Assembly (NCBI GenBank): GCA_018716975.1
Contig: DVJE01000035.1
Span: 1-52,127, forward strand
Direction of reading: 5' to 3'
Source of the DNA: Candidatus Gallacutalibacter stercoravium
Lineage (GTDB): Bacteria > Bacillota > Clostridia > Oscillospirales > Acutalibacteraceae
DNA: 52,127 nt
A program made the translations under genes and the position numbers. Below the pieces are notes generated by a model. The model ran no database searches. It saw only the letters and a list, made by a program, of their open reading frames with translations, and was not told where the DNA came from. This document shows positions 1 to 7,133 of this stretch, one piece after another (within the stretch, counting starts at the first letter, position 1; the number at the start of each line of letters is the position of its first letter).

Positions 1-213
1 ACACCTAACATTGTCAGACAAGACTTACAGGTGTTGCTGGAGGAAGTGAGCTTCGTTGACCGGATCATATTCGGTCGGATGAATTACAGCACCGAAGTTA
101 CTGCTTATACACAACACAAGCAGTTCTTCAACGACATGGCTATGGAAGTAATAGAGTTTTGCAATGCTCGTGGTATCAGTTATCACATTAAAGAAGGAAC
201 GATAAAAGAATAA
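1..213 (+). CDS. C-terminal end of a radical SAM-like protein (5' end outside window)
   Basis: The frame is open from the first base to the TAA at 211-213 (70 codons), so this is the 3' end of a longer gene and the GTG at 31 is not a likely start. The visible residues include VDRIIFGRMNY and, near the end, IEFCNARGISYHIK. This pattern recalls the C-terminal ends of spore-photoproduct-lyase/DNA-photolyase-like radical SAM proteins. The CxxxCxxC motif that would prove it lies outside the window, so the family is tentative. It is on the same strand as the nuclease and methyltransferase genes that follow, shares their A+T-rich composition, and may be part of the same cassette. Confidence 0.45.
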   Translation, partial: TPNIVRQDLQVLLEEVSFVDRIIFGRMNYSTEVTAYTQHKQFFNDMAMEVIEFCNARGISYHIKEGTIKE

Positions 214-226
214 CTCCAATGTCGAG

Positions 227-271
227 AGAGACATCTAACCTGATATGTAAATCAGCAGATTTTATGTCTCT
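227..271. promoter_or_regulatory. Nested inverted repeats ahead of the nuclease gene
   Basis: Outer arms AGAGACAT (227-234) and ATGTCTCT (264-271) are exact complements. An inner pair, CTGAT (240-244) and ATCAG (251-255), lies between them. A TATAAT hexamer follows at 273-278, without a convincing -35. The structure could be the terminator of the upstream gene, a leader hairpin or an operator. The role is not established. Confidence 0.35.
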
Positions 272-308
272 ATATAATTGATGTTGGTAGCGCTGGAGGA
301 TAAATAAT

Positions 309-2024
309 ATGTTAAGGTTTAGAAATCCTGGGACACAGTACTCTACACAGATTCAGGTAATAAAGCAACTTTACAATGCACTGCATGACCAGGCTTATTT
401 TACGTTGGAAGATATGGCTGTTGTAATTGCACAGGGCAAGCTGATGACCGCCTACGGTTATGCTGGAGAAGATGCTCTTCGATTGAGTAATACAGATCAG
501 GAAAGTATGAACTCAGCTTTGATGAATGCGAAAATGTATGCAGAAGTATTTCGCATGCTTGGTTGGGTAACTCCTTATAGTGAAAAATCATCATATCCTA
601 TGGTTTTTACATATATTGGTATTCATGTTGCTTTATCTACCGGTGACTGCTCTAAGCTTTACGAGCAATGCGTTCTTGGCATTAGTAATCCTACACAGCT
701 GACCGATAATATGCGATATGATGAAAAAGTAAGGTTTTTTAAGTGTGCTTTGCGTACTTTTATCGACCTGGGCGGTATCATGTATAAGCATGAGTTATGT
801 CTTGGACCGATGAGTGTTAATGACGAAGATGAAGATTCCTACTTAAGAATGATTCAATTTATCAAATCCTTGAGGGGGGACTATCAGCGCCTAAAAGATG
901 CATTCAATGATCTGGCTGTAAGTCTTGGCATGAAACCCACACCTGTTGATAATTGCACGAGACTCCCGATTGCTTTAATGAAAAGTTGTAACTGGATTGA
1001 ATCAATCAAGAATAAGAGCCTTTATGGTAAATCTCTTTCATGCTTACAAATCACAAAGCATGGAATAGAGACTTATGAAAAAATAAAAGACATGTACGAT
1101 CTACGTCTTGATAGGTATCTTGCGTTGGATGAACAAACGCAAGATTCAATGATACGCCTGGGTACTTATTCTATGCTGTCGAGGGCTGGTTATGATATGT
1201 CCGCAGTTGAAGACCTGATAGTTGCAGACACAAAAAAATGTGAAAGTATAACAGGCGGAAAAGAGTTGCTCTTCTCCCCTTCGCAAACGATTCGGCGCAC
1301 CCAAGTTGAAAAGGCACTTGGGTTTAAAATGGGATTGGGGGCTGAATCGCATCATCGGCTTGATGTGTTTGACAGTACTGTTGCAGAACGAGAAATTTTG
1401 AATAATACGCAAATTTGGAAACTGAACATCCCTGAAAATGCTTCGACCAAATTACTAACATTGCCAGAGGACAATGATTTCCTACAACGAGTTATCCAAA
1501 TGGCAGGAAATGGTAAAAAAAGCCGCATAATCGTAAGTGAGCTTTTTGATTATTACAGCGATGCTACACAAACGACATTCTATCCGCTAATAGCTACGCT
1601 GTTTAAAATCATGGGGTTTGATTGTTCTTTTTCCAGGCCGGGAGATAATGGCGCCCGTTGGGATGCAATTATTGATGATCCAGAAAGAAGTATCCCTATT
1701 GAGATTAAATCGCCGACTGAAGAACAACATCTTTCTATTAAAGCGATACGGCAGGCTTTAGAAAATAAAATTATTCTCTTGTCGCGTAAAACATACATCA
1801 CTTCACCAGATGTTACTACATTAGCTGTAGGGTACTATATGCCAAATGAGCGCGCCGAGGTAACAAGACTCATTGCTGATTTTAAGGATACTTATGGATA
1901 CAGAATCGGTGTGATTGATTTAAAATCTTTACTCTCGCTTGCTGTAAGCATCCTCGTTGATGGAAAAGGCTTTGACAAAGAAAAATTATACACATTGGAG
2001 GGATTGGTCAATGCGAGTATTTAA
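309..2024 (+). CDS. PD-(D/E)XK restriction endonuclease-like protein, large subunit
   Basis: 571 residues. The C-terminal third carries a PD-(D/E)XK nuclease signature: RWDAI with Asp452, then IEIK with Glu465 and Lys467, followed by a helix with QALENKIILLSR. The tail, with a beta-strand, TRL and a GVIDLKSLL segment, is laid out like the cleavage domain of FokI/AlwI-type type IIS enzymes. The N-terminal 400 residues show no motif I recognise and probably bind DNA. ATG 309 follows GGAGGA at 295-300. The stop overlaps the next gene by 14 bp, so the two are translationally linked. Two DNA methyltransferases lie downstream, which fits restriction. Type IIS is inference; the nuclease motif is directly visible. 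Confidence 0.72.
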   Translation: MLRFRNPGTQYSTQIQVIKQLYNALHDQAYFTLEDMAVVIAQGKLMTAYGYAGEDALRLSNTDQESMNSALMNAKMYAEVFRMLGWVTPYSEKSSYPMVFTYIGIHVALSTGDCSKLYEQCVLGISNPTQLTDNMRYDEKVRFFKCALRTFIDLGGIMYKHELCLGPMSVNDEDEDSYLRMIQFIKSLRGDYQRLKDAFNDLAVSLGMKPTPVDNCTRLPIALMKSCNWIESIKNKSLYGKSLSCLQITKHGIETYEKIKDMYDLRLDRYLALDEQTQDSMIRLGTYSMLSRAGYDMSAVEDLIVADTKKCESITGGKELLFSPSQTIRRTQVEKALGFKMGLGAESHHRLDVFDSTVAEREILNNTQIWKLNIPENASTKLLTLPEDNDFLQRVIQMAGNGKKSRIIVSELFDYYSDATQTTFYPLIATLFKIMGFDCSFSRPGDNGARWDAIIDDPERSIPIEIKSPTEEQHLSIKAIRQALENKIILLSRKTYITSPDVTTLAVGYYMPNERAEVTRLIADFKDTYGYRIGVIDLKSLLSLAVSILVDGKGFDKEKLYTLEGLVNASI

Positions 2025-3063
2025 AGAAAAAACAAACAGGCAATATCTCTCTGTTCTCAAGGAGATGCCTTGTGCAATTGAAATACATCAGGGGATTCCC
2101 GGAACGGCATATTTCAGAAACGGCGATGAATGTCATATTGGATGTCTTGGTTGCACAAATCCCAGGTGTATGTACTTTTCCGAGAATGAAATTGAATGTG
2201 ACCGAGTTGTGGGGTTTCCGAACGACAAATCAATTAACGCTTGTCCTGTTGAAGCGCTTTCATGGGATGATTCTACCGCTGTACCAGTAATTGATTCGAT
2301 GAAATGTATAGGCTGTGGGGTTTGTGTTAGTCGTTGCCCCGTAGGTGCGCTGTTCTTTTCAAGTAAAGGGAAATTGGCGGTAAACACAGCCTCTACAGGA
2401 TATGTTGAAATCAGACAGGCAGACTCGACAACACAGTCCATTCATCTGTGTCAGATTGAACAGTTAGTGAAAATACCACGTATAGGTATCTCCCTTAACG
2501 CATCTGACCAATTATTCGAGTCCATATACGACAAATTGTTCCGTCTAAAGAATAGCTATCACAACTCTGTTGGCCGGAGCCTATTAATCGCTTTGGGCTG
2601 CAAGTGTTCAATGCGGAGGATTGGCGATGTGTATACTCGTATGGATGCAATATATTCCTCTCCAGCGGGTTCCTTCGGTGCTATTGAAATAGAATTCGGA
2701 AGAGATACTCTTGATGCATCCAGGGGAATTCTGGATGATATTGCGGTTCTCAACACACGATATGGCATACATAAACATGACAATAAAGCTCTTGTAATTT
2801 GTCTGCAGTTGCCAAATGCCCGGCAGGGATATTGGCAGGTCGTAAGAGATGTAAACATCGTTGAAGGAATTAAAATTGGAACTATTACCGTTGGGGCTTT
2901 AATGTTCCTTTTATGGAATGGGTGTGTTCTTGAGCCTGAAAATGATCGATATTACATCGACTATGACAATATGGATTTAAGAAGTATTCTTTGCGCCCAA
3001 GTTGACTGCGATAACATTCCGTTGAGTGATAAGGAACTGGGGATTGTAGAGCCTATGAAATAA
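2011..3063 (+). CDS. 2[4Fe-4S] ferredoxin-like domain fused to a nuclease-like core
   Basis: 350 residues from ATG 2011, chosen because GGAGGG sits 8 bases upstream; an upstream in-frame start at 1957 has no such site. Residues 41-114 carry a two-cluster ferredoxin pattern: Cys45, Cys48, Cys53 with C78P, then C99-IG-C102-GV-C105-VSR-C109-P. The C-terminal part has RMDAI (Asp212) followed 14 residues later by IEIEF (Glu226, Glu228). This mirrors the RWDAI...IEIK core of the preceding nuclease, with the ExK lysine replaced by Glu, as in BamHI-like ExE enzymes. It overlaps the upstream nuclease gene by 14 bp. Likely a partner nuclease subunit, or an electron-transfer protein for the upstream radical SAM protein, or both. 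The ferredoxin part is sure; the nuclease part is an inference from one motif. Confidence 0.65.
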   Translation: MRVFKEKTNRQYLSVLKEMPCAIEIHQGIPGTAYFRNGDECHIGCLGCTNPRCMYFSENEIECDRVVGFPNDKSINACPVEALSWDDSTAVPVIDSMKCIGCGVCVSRCPVGALFFSSKGKLAVNTASTGYVEIRQADSTTQSIHLCQIEQLVKIPRIGISLNASDQLFESIYDKLFRLKNSYHNSVGRSLLIALGCKCSMRRIGDVYTRMDAIYSSPAGSFGAIEIEFGRDTLDASRGILDDIAVLNTRYGIHKHDNKALVICLQLPNARQGYWQVVRDVNIVEGIKIGTITVGALMFLLWNGCVLEPENDRYYIDYDNMDLRSILCAQVDCDNIPLSDKELGIVEPMK

Positions 3064-3102
3064 AAGTAAAAATAGACCAGTGGAGAAAAGAGTTGAATAG
3101 TC

Positions 3103-3131
3103 TTGACAAGTGTTGCTCTGTGTGGTATCAT
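3103..3131 (+). promoter_or_regulatory. Sigma-A-type promoter for the methyltransferase genes
   Basis: TTGACA at 3103-3108, a 17-bp spacer and TATCAT at 3126-3131. It gives the two methyltransferases a promoter of their own, independent of the two nuclease-like genes upstream. That arrangement is common in restriction-modification loci, where protection must come first. Confidence 0.75.
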
Positions 3132-3171
3132 ATGAAATGGCGATTACTACGCAGAAAGGTGGAATGATAAT

Positions 3172-4341
3172 ATGTCCGAGAATATAGTTGGAACTAAGCA
3201 AGCAGCTGAAATGCTCGGAGTGAGCGTTTCAACTATTTATAGAATGGTTGATCAAGGCATCCTCCTACCAACAAAAACCCCTGGTGGGCAGAGACGGTTT
3301 CCCGTAAGCCAGTTGGAAGAATATAAAGAAAAAAGTCGTACCATTATTGCACCACAAAATCCTTATCAAATGAAACTTGATATAGATTCGGGAAAAATTG
3401 TGGAGAACACCAGCGATGATTCACCACAGATTAATTCTGGAGATGATGAGGATTCGAAGGAGACTCTCGAAGTAGTTGCTGACGATAAGCCAGTAGACCC
3501 CCGTAATTCATTAAATGACCTTAACGGTTCTCAATGGCTTCCCGAAACAAAAAGTTTCTTTTACCAGAAAGGACTTGGTTCGAAACATCCCCATGCTCAA
3601 ATCGAGCGTCAGCATCCCGCTCCGTTTTCTTTTCAAGATATTTCTCGTCTTGTGATTTTTTTTACAAAAAAGGGTATGAAGGTGCTCGATCCCTTTGGTG
3701 GGGTAGGCTCTACCGCAAAAGCGTGTGAACTTGAAGGGCGTGTTTGCACAAGCATTGAACTGCAAAAGAAATGGCATGATTTAGCGATTGAGCGTTTGGA
3801 AACAGAGGTCGGAGAAGGCATATCTAAAAAACATACTTTTATCCTTGGAGATACGCGCGAGGAATTAAAGAAATTTGAAGCTTGTTCATTCGATTTTATA
3901 GTTACAAGTCCTCCTTATTGGTCTATTCTCAATAAGAAGGCTGATTATAAGGTAAAAAAGGAGCGTTTGGCCAATAATCTGGCTACTAATTATTCAGATA
4001 ATGACGAAAACGACCTTGCAAATATCAAAACCTATGAAGAGTTTCTTCGCGTTCTCGTTAATGATGTATTCCTTGAATGCGGTAGACTTCTACGACCCAA
4101 AAAGTATATGTGTTTGGTGGTTTCAGATTTCAGAAATAAATCTGAATTTATAAGTTTCCACAGTGATTTAATTCAAGCGTTAAATCACAGGACAACTGTG
4201 GACGGCTATAAAATCACGCTGCAAGGGGTCAAAGTTCTCTTGCAAAACCATAAAACTCTTTTGCCGTACGGCTATCCTTTTGCCTATGTAGAAAACATCC
4301 ATCATCAGTACATACTGATCTTTAGAAAGGACAAGAAGTGA
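3172..4341 (+). CDS. DNA methyltransferase with N-terminal MerR/excisionase helix-turn-helix
   Basis: 389 residues. Residues about 5-55 are a MerR/BldC/excisionase-type helix-turn-helix (GTKQAAEMLGVSVSTIYR, then TPGGQRRFP). A linker of some 70 acidic residues leads to an N6/N4 amino-methyltransferase domain: a motif X-like HPAPFS, motif I DPFGGVGST at 173, and motif IV TSPPYW at 245. The order X-I-IV differs from the IV-X-I order of the next gene. SPPY-type motif IV is frequent in N4-cytosine enzymes, but the target base cannot be told from this. ATG 3172 follows AAAGGTGG by 9 bases. The start of the next gene overlaps the stop by one base (TGATG). The helix-turn-helix could regulate the 3103 promoter. 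Confidence 0.82.
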   Translation: MSENIVGTKQAAEMLGVSVSTIYRMVDQGILLPTKTPGGQRRFPVSQLEEYKEKSRTIIAPQNPYQMKLDIDSGKIVENTSDDSPQINSGDDEDSKETLEVVADDKPVDPRNSLNDLNGSQWLPETKSFFYQKGLGSKHPHAQIERQHPAPFSFQDISRLVIFFTKKGMKVLDPFGGVGSTAKACELEGRVCTSIELQKKWHDLAIERLETEVGEGISKKHTFILGDTREELKKFEACSFDFIVTSPPYWSILNKKADYKVKKERLANNLATNYSDNDENDLANIKTYEEFLRVLVNDVFLECGRLLRPKKYMCLVVSDFRNKSEFISFHSDLIQALNHRTTVDGYKITLQGVKVLLQNHKTLLPYGYPFAYVENIHHQYILIFRKDKK

Positions 4342-5171
4342 TGGCAGAGGTTTATAATGGGTTAATCTGTGGAGACTCCGATGTTCTCCTTCAAAAAATG
4401 CTGGACGCTGGAATAAAGGTTGATCTTGTATTGACCGATCCTCCTTATAACCTTAATAAGGACTTCGGAAACAATAGCGACAAACTTTCGTTGGAGGAAT
4501 ATCTATCGATTTCAAAAAAACGTATTGAATTATGCCGTGACCTGCTTACCCCTAACGGAAGTATTATATGGTTTGGTATTCATCACTATATTGGCTTTAT
4601 TCAATCCATCATGTATGAGGTGGGGTTGAATTATCGGCGAATGAATATTTGGTATTATGAGAACGGATTTAGCAGACTTACTACAGCACCGCTTACGCAA
4701 TATGAGCCGTTTCTCTGGTTTTCAAAATCATCCAAGAAATGGGTTTATAATGTTGATGATGTTCGCATTCCATATAAAAGCACAGAACGTTTAAAAAATC
4801 CTATATATTACAAAAACTCAAAGGGAGAACGAGTAAAGTGGGAACCGAATCCGCTTGGCGCTATGCGTGGAGATGTGTGGGCATTTCCTACCCTCGCAGG
4901 GAAATTATTCAAAGATGAAAAAACACCACATCCGACCCAAAAACCTGAATCGCTGATTACTGAAATAATAAAGGCATTCTGCCCTAAAAATGCAGAAGGG
5001 TTTTATGAAGGAACAATCTTGGATCCGTTCCATGGTTCTGGGACATTGGGAGTATGTTGCGAGAAACTAAATAAACAAGGGCATAAAATTAAATGGATTG
5101 GCATTGAACTTGAAGAGCGTTGGTGCGCTGTAGCGCAAGAACGTCTTAATAAAATACGCGCTGCTGATTAA
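4341..5171 (+). CDS. Beta-class DNA N6-adenine/N4-cytosine methyltransferase
   Basis: 276 residues. Motif IV TDPPYNLN comes first (Asp33-Tyr36), then a central target-recognition region, motif X HPTQKPESL, and motif I ILDPFHGSGTLG near residue 228. This is the beta-class order and DPPY suggests N6-adenine methylation. ATG 4341 shares its A with the stop of the preceding methyltransferase, so the two are co-translated; a GTG at 4338 is possible but less likely. Two methyltransferases of different permutation in one operon are typical of systems with an asymmetric recognition site, where each strand needs its own enzyme. Confidence 0.88.
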   Translation: MAEVYNGLICGDSDVLLQKMLDAGIKVDLVLTDPPYNLNKDFGNNSDKLSLEEYLSISKKRIELCRDLLTPNGSIIWFGIHHYIGFIQSIMYEVGLNYRRMNIWYYENGFSRLTTAPLTQYEPFLWFSKSSKKWVYNVDDVRIPYKSTERLKNPIYYKNSKGERVKWEPNPLGAMRGDVWAFPTLAGKLFKDEKTPHPTQKPESLITEIIKAFCPKNAEGFYEGTILDPFHGSGTLGVCCEKLNKQGHKIKWIGIELEERWCAVAQERLNKIRAAD

Positions 5172-5300
5172 GTAATTTCTTTACACAGATTGAACTTTTT
5201 AATTTTTCCACACCTTTTAATTATTCCAAAATCGCTACACCGCAAGGCTGTCACTCCTCCACATTACCGAGCGGCAGCAGGACAATTAAACACATAAAAC

Positions 5301-5339
5301 AAGGGCTTCCAAAGTCAGAGCACGACCTCGGAAGCCCTT
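5301..5339. terminator. Hairpin at the end of the methyltransferase operon
   Basis: Exact 10-bp inverted repeat AAGGGCTTCC (5301-5310) / GGAAGCCCTT (5330-5339) followed by TTATTTC-like sequence. A weaker second hairpin with a T-run, GCCC/GGGC then TTTTT, lies at 5365-5383. Both sit between the last cassette gene and the truncated radical SAM gene. Confidence 0.55.
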
Positions 5340-5342
5340 ATT

Positions 5343-5412
5343 TCAAGCCTTTTTCGGTGGCTTTGCCCCGGAGAGGGCTTTTTCTTTTGTATCAAAATCA
5401 GTAGGAACATAG
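5343..5412 (-). pseudogene. Open tail of an unidentified gene at the right edge of the cassette
   Basis: On the minus strand, codons ending at the TGA 5343-5345 read cleanly back toward the junction and end in DTKEKALSGAKPPKKA. Upstream the frame runs into the antisense of the truncated radical SAM gene, so no start belongs to it. The basic Pro/Lys-rich ending looks like a protein tail rather than random sequence. I cannot name the family. It may be the remnant of a gene of the mobile element that brought in the cassette. Confidence 0.25.
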
Positions 5413-6195
5413 ACCTTTGGCGGGGAACCGCTGCTTTTTCCAGAAACGGTGTTTGCTATCCATCAAGCGGCCAAGGAGTGCGGCGTTAAGCAGCGCGATA
5501 TTATCACCAACGGCTGCCTTCGCGGCGATTCAGAAAGGATTGCGCAAGTGGCGCAGCAACTTTGCCAAAGCGGCGTTACCTGCGTGCTGCTTTCGGTAGA
5601 CGCCTTTCATGCAGAGCATCTTTCTTTACAGCGCCAGCATTTATTTGCCAAGGCGTTGTTAGATGCCGGTATTCCTGAGGTCATGCTGCATCCGGCTTGG
5701 TTGGTAGGAGAAGAGGCAGATAACCCATATAATCGGGAAATAAGGCGATGCTTGGAATCTTTTTCTGATTTACCCATTCCAATCAGCAGCGGCAATGTGG
5801 TTTTTCCGTCGGGAAACGCAAAAAAATACTTAGCAGACTATTTTCCGCCAGAACCTTCTAAAGAAGAAAAAGATCGGGCAATGCATGAATTTCGCTGCGG
5901 GCAAGCACCCTACACCAGCCGGTTGGATGAATTGGATTGCTTATCGATTGAACCGGATGGGGAGGTAATGGCCTGTGCGTTTCCTATCGGCAACCTCAAT
6001 CAGAAGCCCATGAGCCAGATCTTAAATGATTTTCGGCCGAATGAGGATCCTTACATGTCTTGCTTGATTCATGGCAGCGTAGCGGATTTATGCCGGTATG
6101 CGGTACAGGAGGGAATGGATCCGAACTTGATACAACACGATACGCCCTGTGCGGCCTGTTATGCGGTGGCTATGTGGCGGAAAAATCGCCAATAA
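5413..6195 (+). pseudogene. 5'-truncated radical SAM/SPASM protein gene
   Basis: The frame opens after a TAG at 5410-5412 and begins directly with TFGGEPLLFPE, the GGE motif of radical SAM enzymes, then ITNG (DIITNGC). The region with the CxxxCxxC cluster, normally some 40-60 residues upstream of GGE, is missing. Later Cys-rich segments (DCLSIEPDGEVMACAF, a DLCRY segment, PCAACYA) resemble a SPASM/twitch region. A GTG at 5449 exists, but a protein from there would lack the SAM-binding core. The most economical reading is that the A+T-rich cassette to the left inserted into this gene and removed or displaced its 5' half. The rest has no internal stop, so the event may be recent. Confidence 0.7.
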
Positions 6196-6233
6196 ACCTT
6201 ATATATCATTTGGCGAACAACACCAAATAAAAG

Positions 6234-6276
6234 GGCTGCGTCCAATCGTAAAATCAACAGAGGACGCGGCCTTTTT
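6234..6276 (+). terminator. Intrinsic terminator after the truncated radical SAM gene
   Basis: Stem GGCTGCGTCC (6234-6243) pairs with GGACGCGGCC (6262-6271) at 9 of 10 positions plus a G-T wobble, followed by TTTTT. Confidence 0.8.
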
Positions 6277-6354
6277 ATGTCAAAATAAACGGCATGCAAA
6301 CCGATTATTTATGTGACAAAAGGTTAATAATGGTTGTATTCAGCAGTAAAGTGC

Positions 6355-6383
6355 TTTACATCCCCCGGTTGTTATTGTAAAAT
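6355..6383 (+). promoter_or_regulatory. Promoter of the pyrH cluster
   Basis: TTTACA at 6355-6360, 17-bp spacer, TAAAAT at 6378-6383, about 35 bases ahead of the pyrH start. It lies between the terminator at 6234 and pyrH, so the cluster is transcribed independently of the genes to the left. Confidence 0.6.
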
Positions 6384-6418
6384 ATAGGGGATTAGAATAC
6401 TTTCGGGGAGTGTTGCGT

Positions 6419-7132
6419 TTGGAACCTAAGTATAAGCGCGTATTACTCAAGTTAAGCGGGGAGGCCCTGGCAGGGCCGGATAAGCACGGTATAGATGTGG
6501 ACACGGTGCTTCATATTTGTTCTGCGATAAAGCAATGTGTAGACATTGGGGTGCAGGTTGGCATTGTAGTTGGCGGCGGGAACTTTTGGCGCGGCCGCAG
6601 CAGCGGTAAAATGGATAGAACGCGCGCCGACCATATGGGCATGCTGGCTACCGTTATCAATGCATTAGGCGTTGCCGACGCCCTGGAACAGTTGGAGGTA
6701 CCTGTGCGGGTGCAAACTGCTATTTCTATGCAGCAGGTTGCCGAGCCATATATTCGCAACCGTGCGGTGCGCCATTTGGAAAAGGGCCGGGTGGTTGTTT
6801 TTGGCTGCGGTACCGGCAATCCGTTCTTTTCTACCGATACGGCTGCCGCTTTGCGTGCAGCGGAAATTGACGCGGATATTGTATTTAAGGCCACAATGGT
6901 AGACGGTGTTTACGACAGTGACCCCAAAAAGAACCCGGCGGCGGTCAAGTATAACACCTTGTCTTTTCATGAGGTGCTCAGTCAGGACTTGCAGGTGATG
7001 GATAGCACGGCGGCTTCTTTGTGCAAGGATAATCATTTGCCGATTCTGGTATTTAGCATCGAAAATCCCCAAAATATTGTAGATGCGGTGTGCGGTAAAG
7101 AAATCGGCACACTGGTTAAGGAGGACGCGTGA
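6419..7132 (+). CDS. pyrH: UMP kinase
   Basis: Phosphorylates UMP to UDP in the cytoplasm (amino-acid kinase fold, bacterial hexameric type). Visible marks are [14 protein letters not shown] at the N-terminus, the GGGNFWRGR glycine loop, and the [19 protein letters not shown] region that binds nucleotide. I chose TTG 6419 (237 residues) because GGGGAG at 6405-6410 is 8 bases upstream and the product then begins [17 protein letters not shown], usual for the family; GTG 6410 lies on the ribosome site itself. First gene of the cluster; frr follows after one base. The family is certain and only the start is arguable. Confidence 0.95.
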   Translation: MEPKYKRVLLKLSGEALAGPDKHGIDVDTVLHICSAIKQCVDIGVQVGIVVGGGNFWRGRSSGKMDRTRADHMGMLATVINALGVADALEQLEVPVRVQTAISMQQVAEPYIRNRAVRHLEKGRVVVFGCGTGNPFFSTDTAAALRAAEIDADIVFKATMVDGVYDSDPKKNPAAVKYNTLSFHEVLSQDLQVMDSTAASLCKDNHLPILVFSIENPQNIVDAVCGKEIGTLVKEDA

Positions 7133-7133
7133 A

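Noticed and set aside
1957-2010. Upstream start for the ferredoxin-nuclease gene
   Set aside because: It has no ribosome site and lies deep in the previous gene; ATG 2011 has GGAGGG at good spacing.
1-6195. The radical SAM-like pieces at 1-213 and 5413-6195 as two halves of one gene split by the cassette
   Set aside because: Both are C-terminal portions with their own natural stops and differ in base composition, so they cannot be the two halves of one protein.
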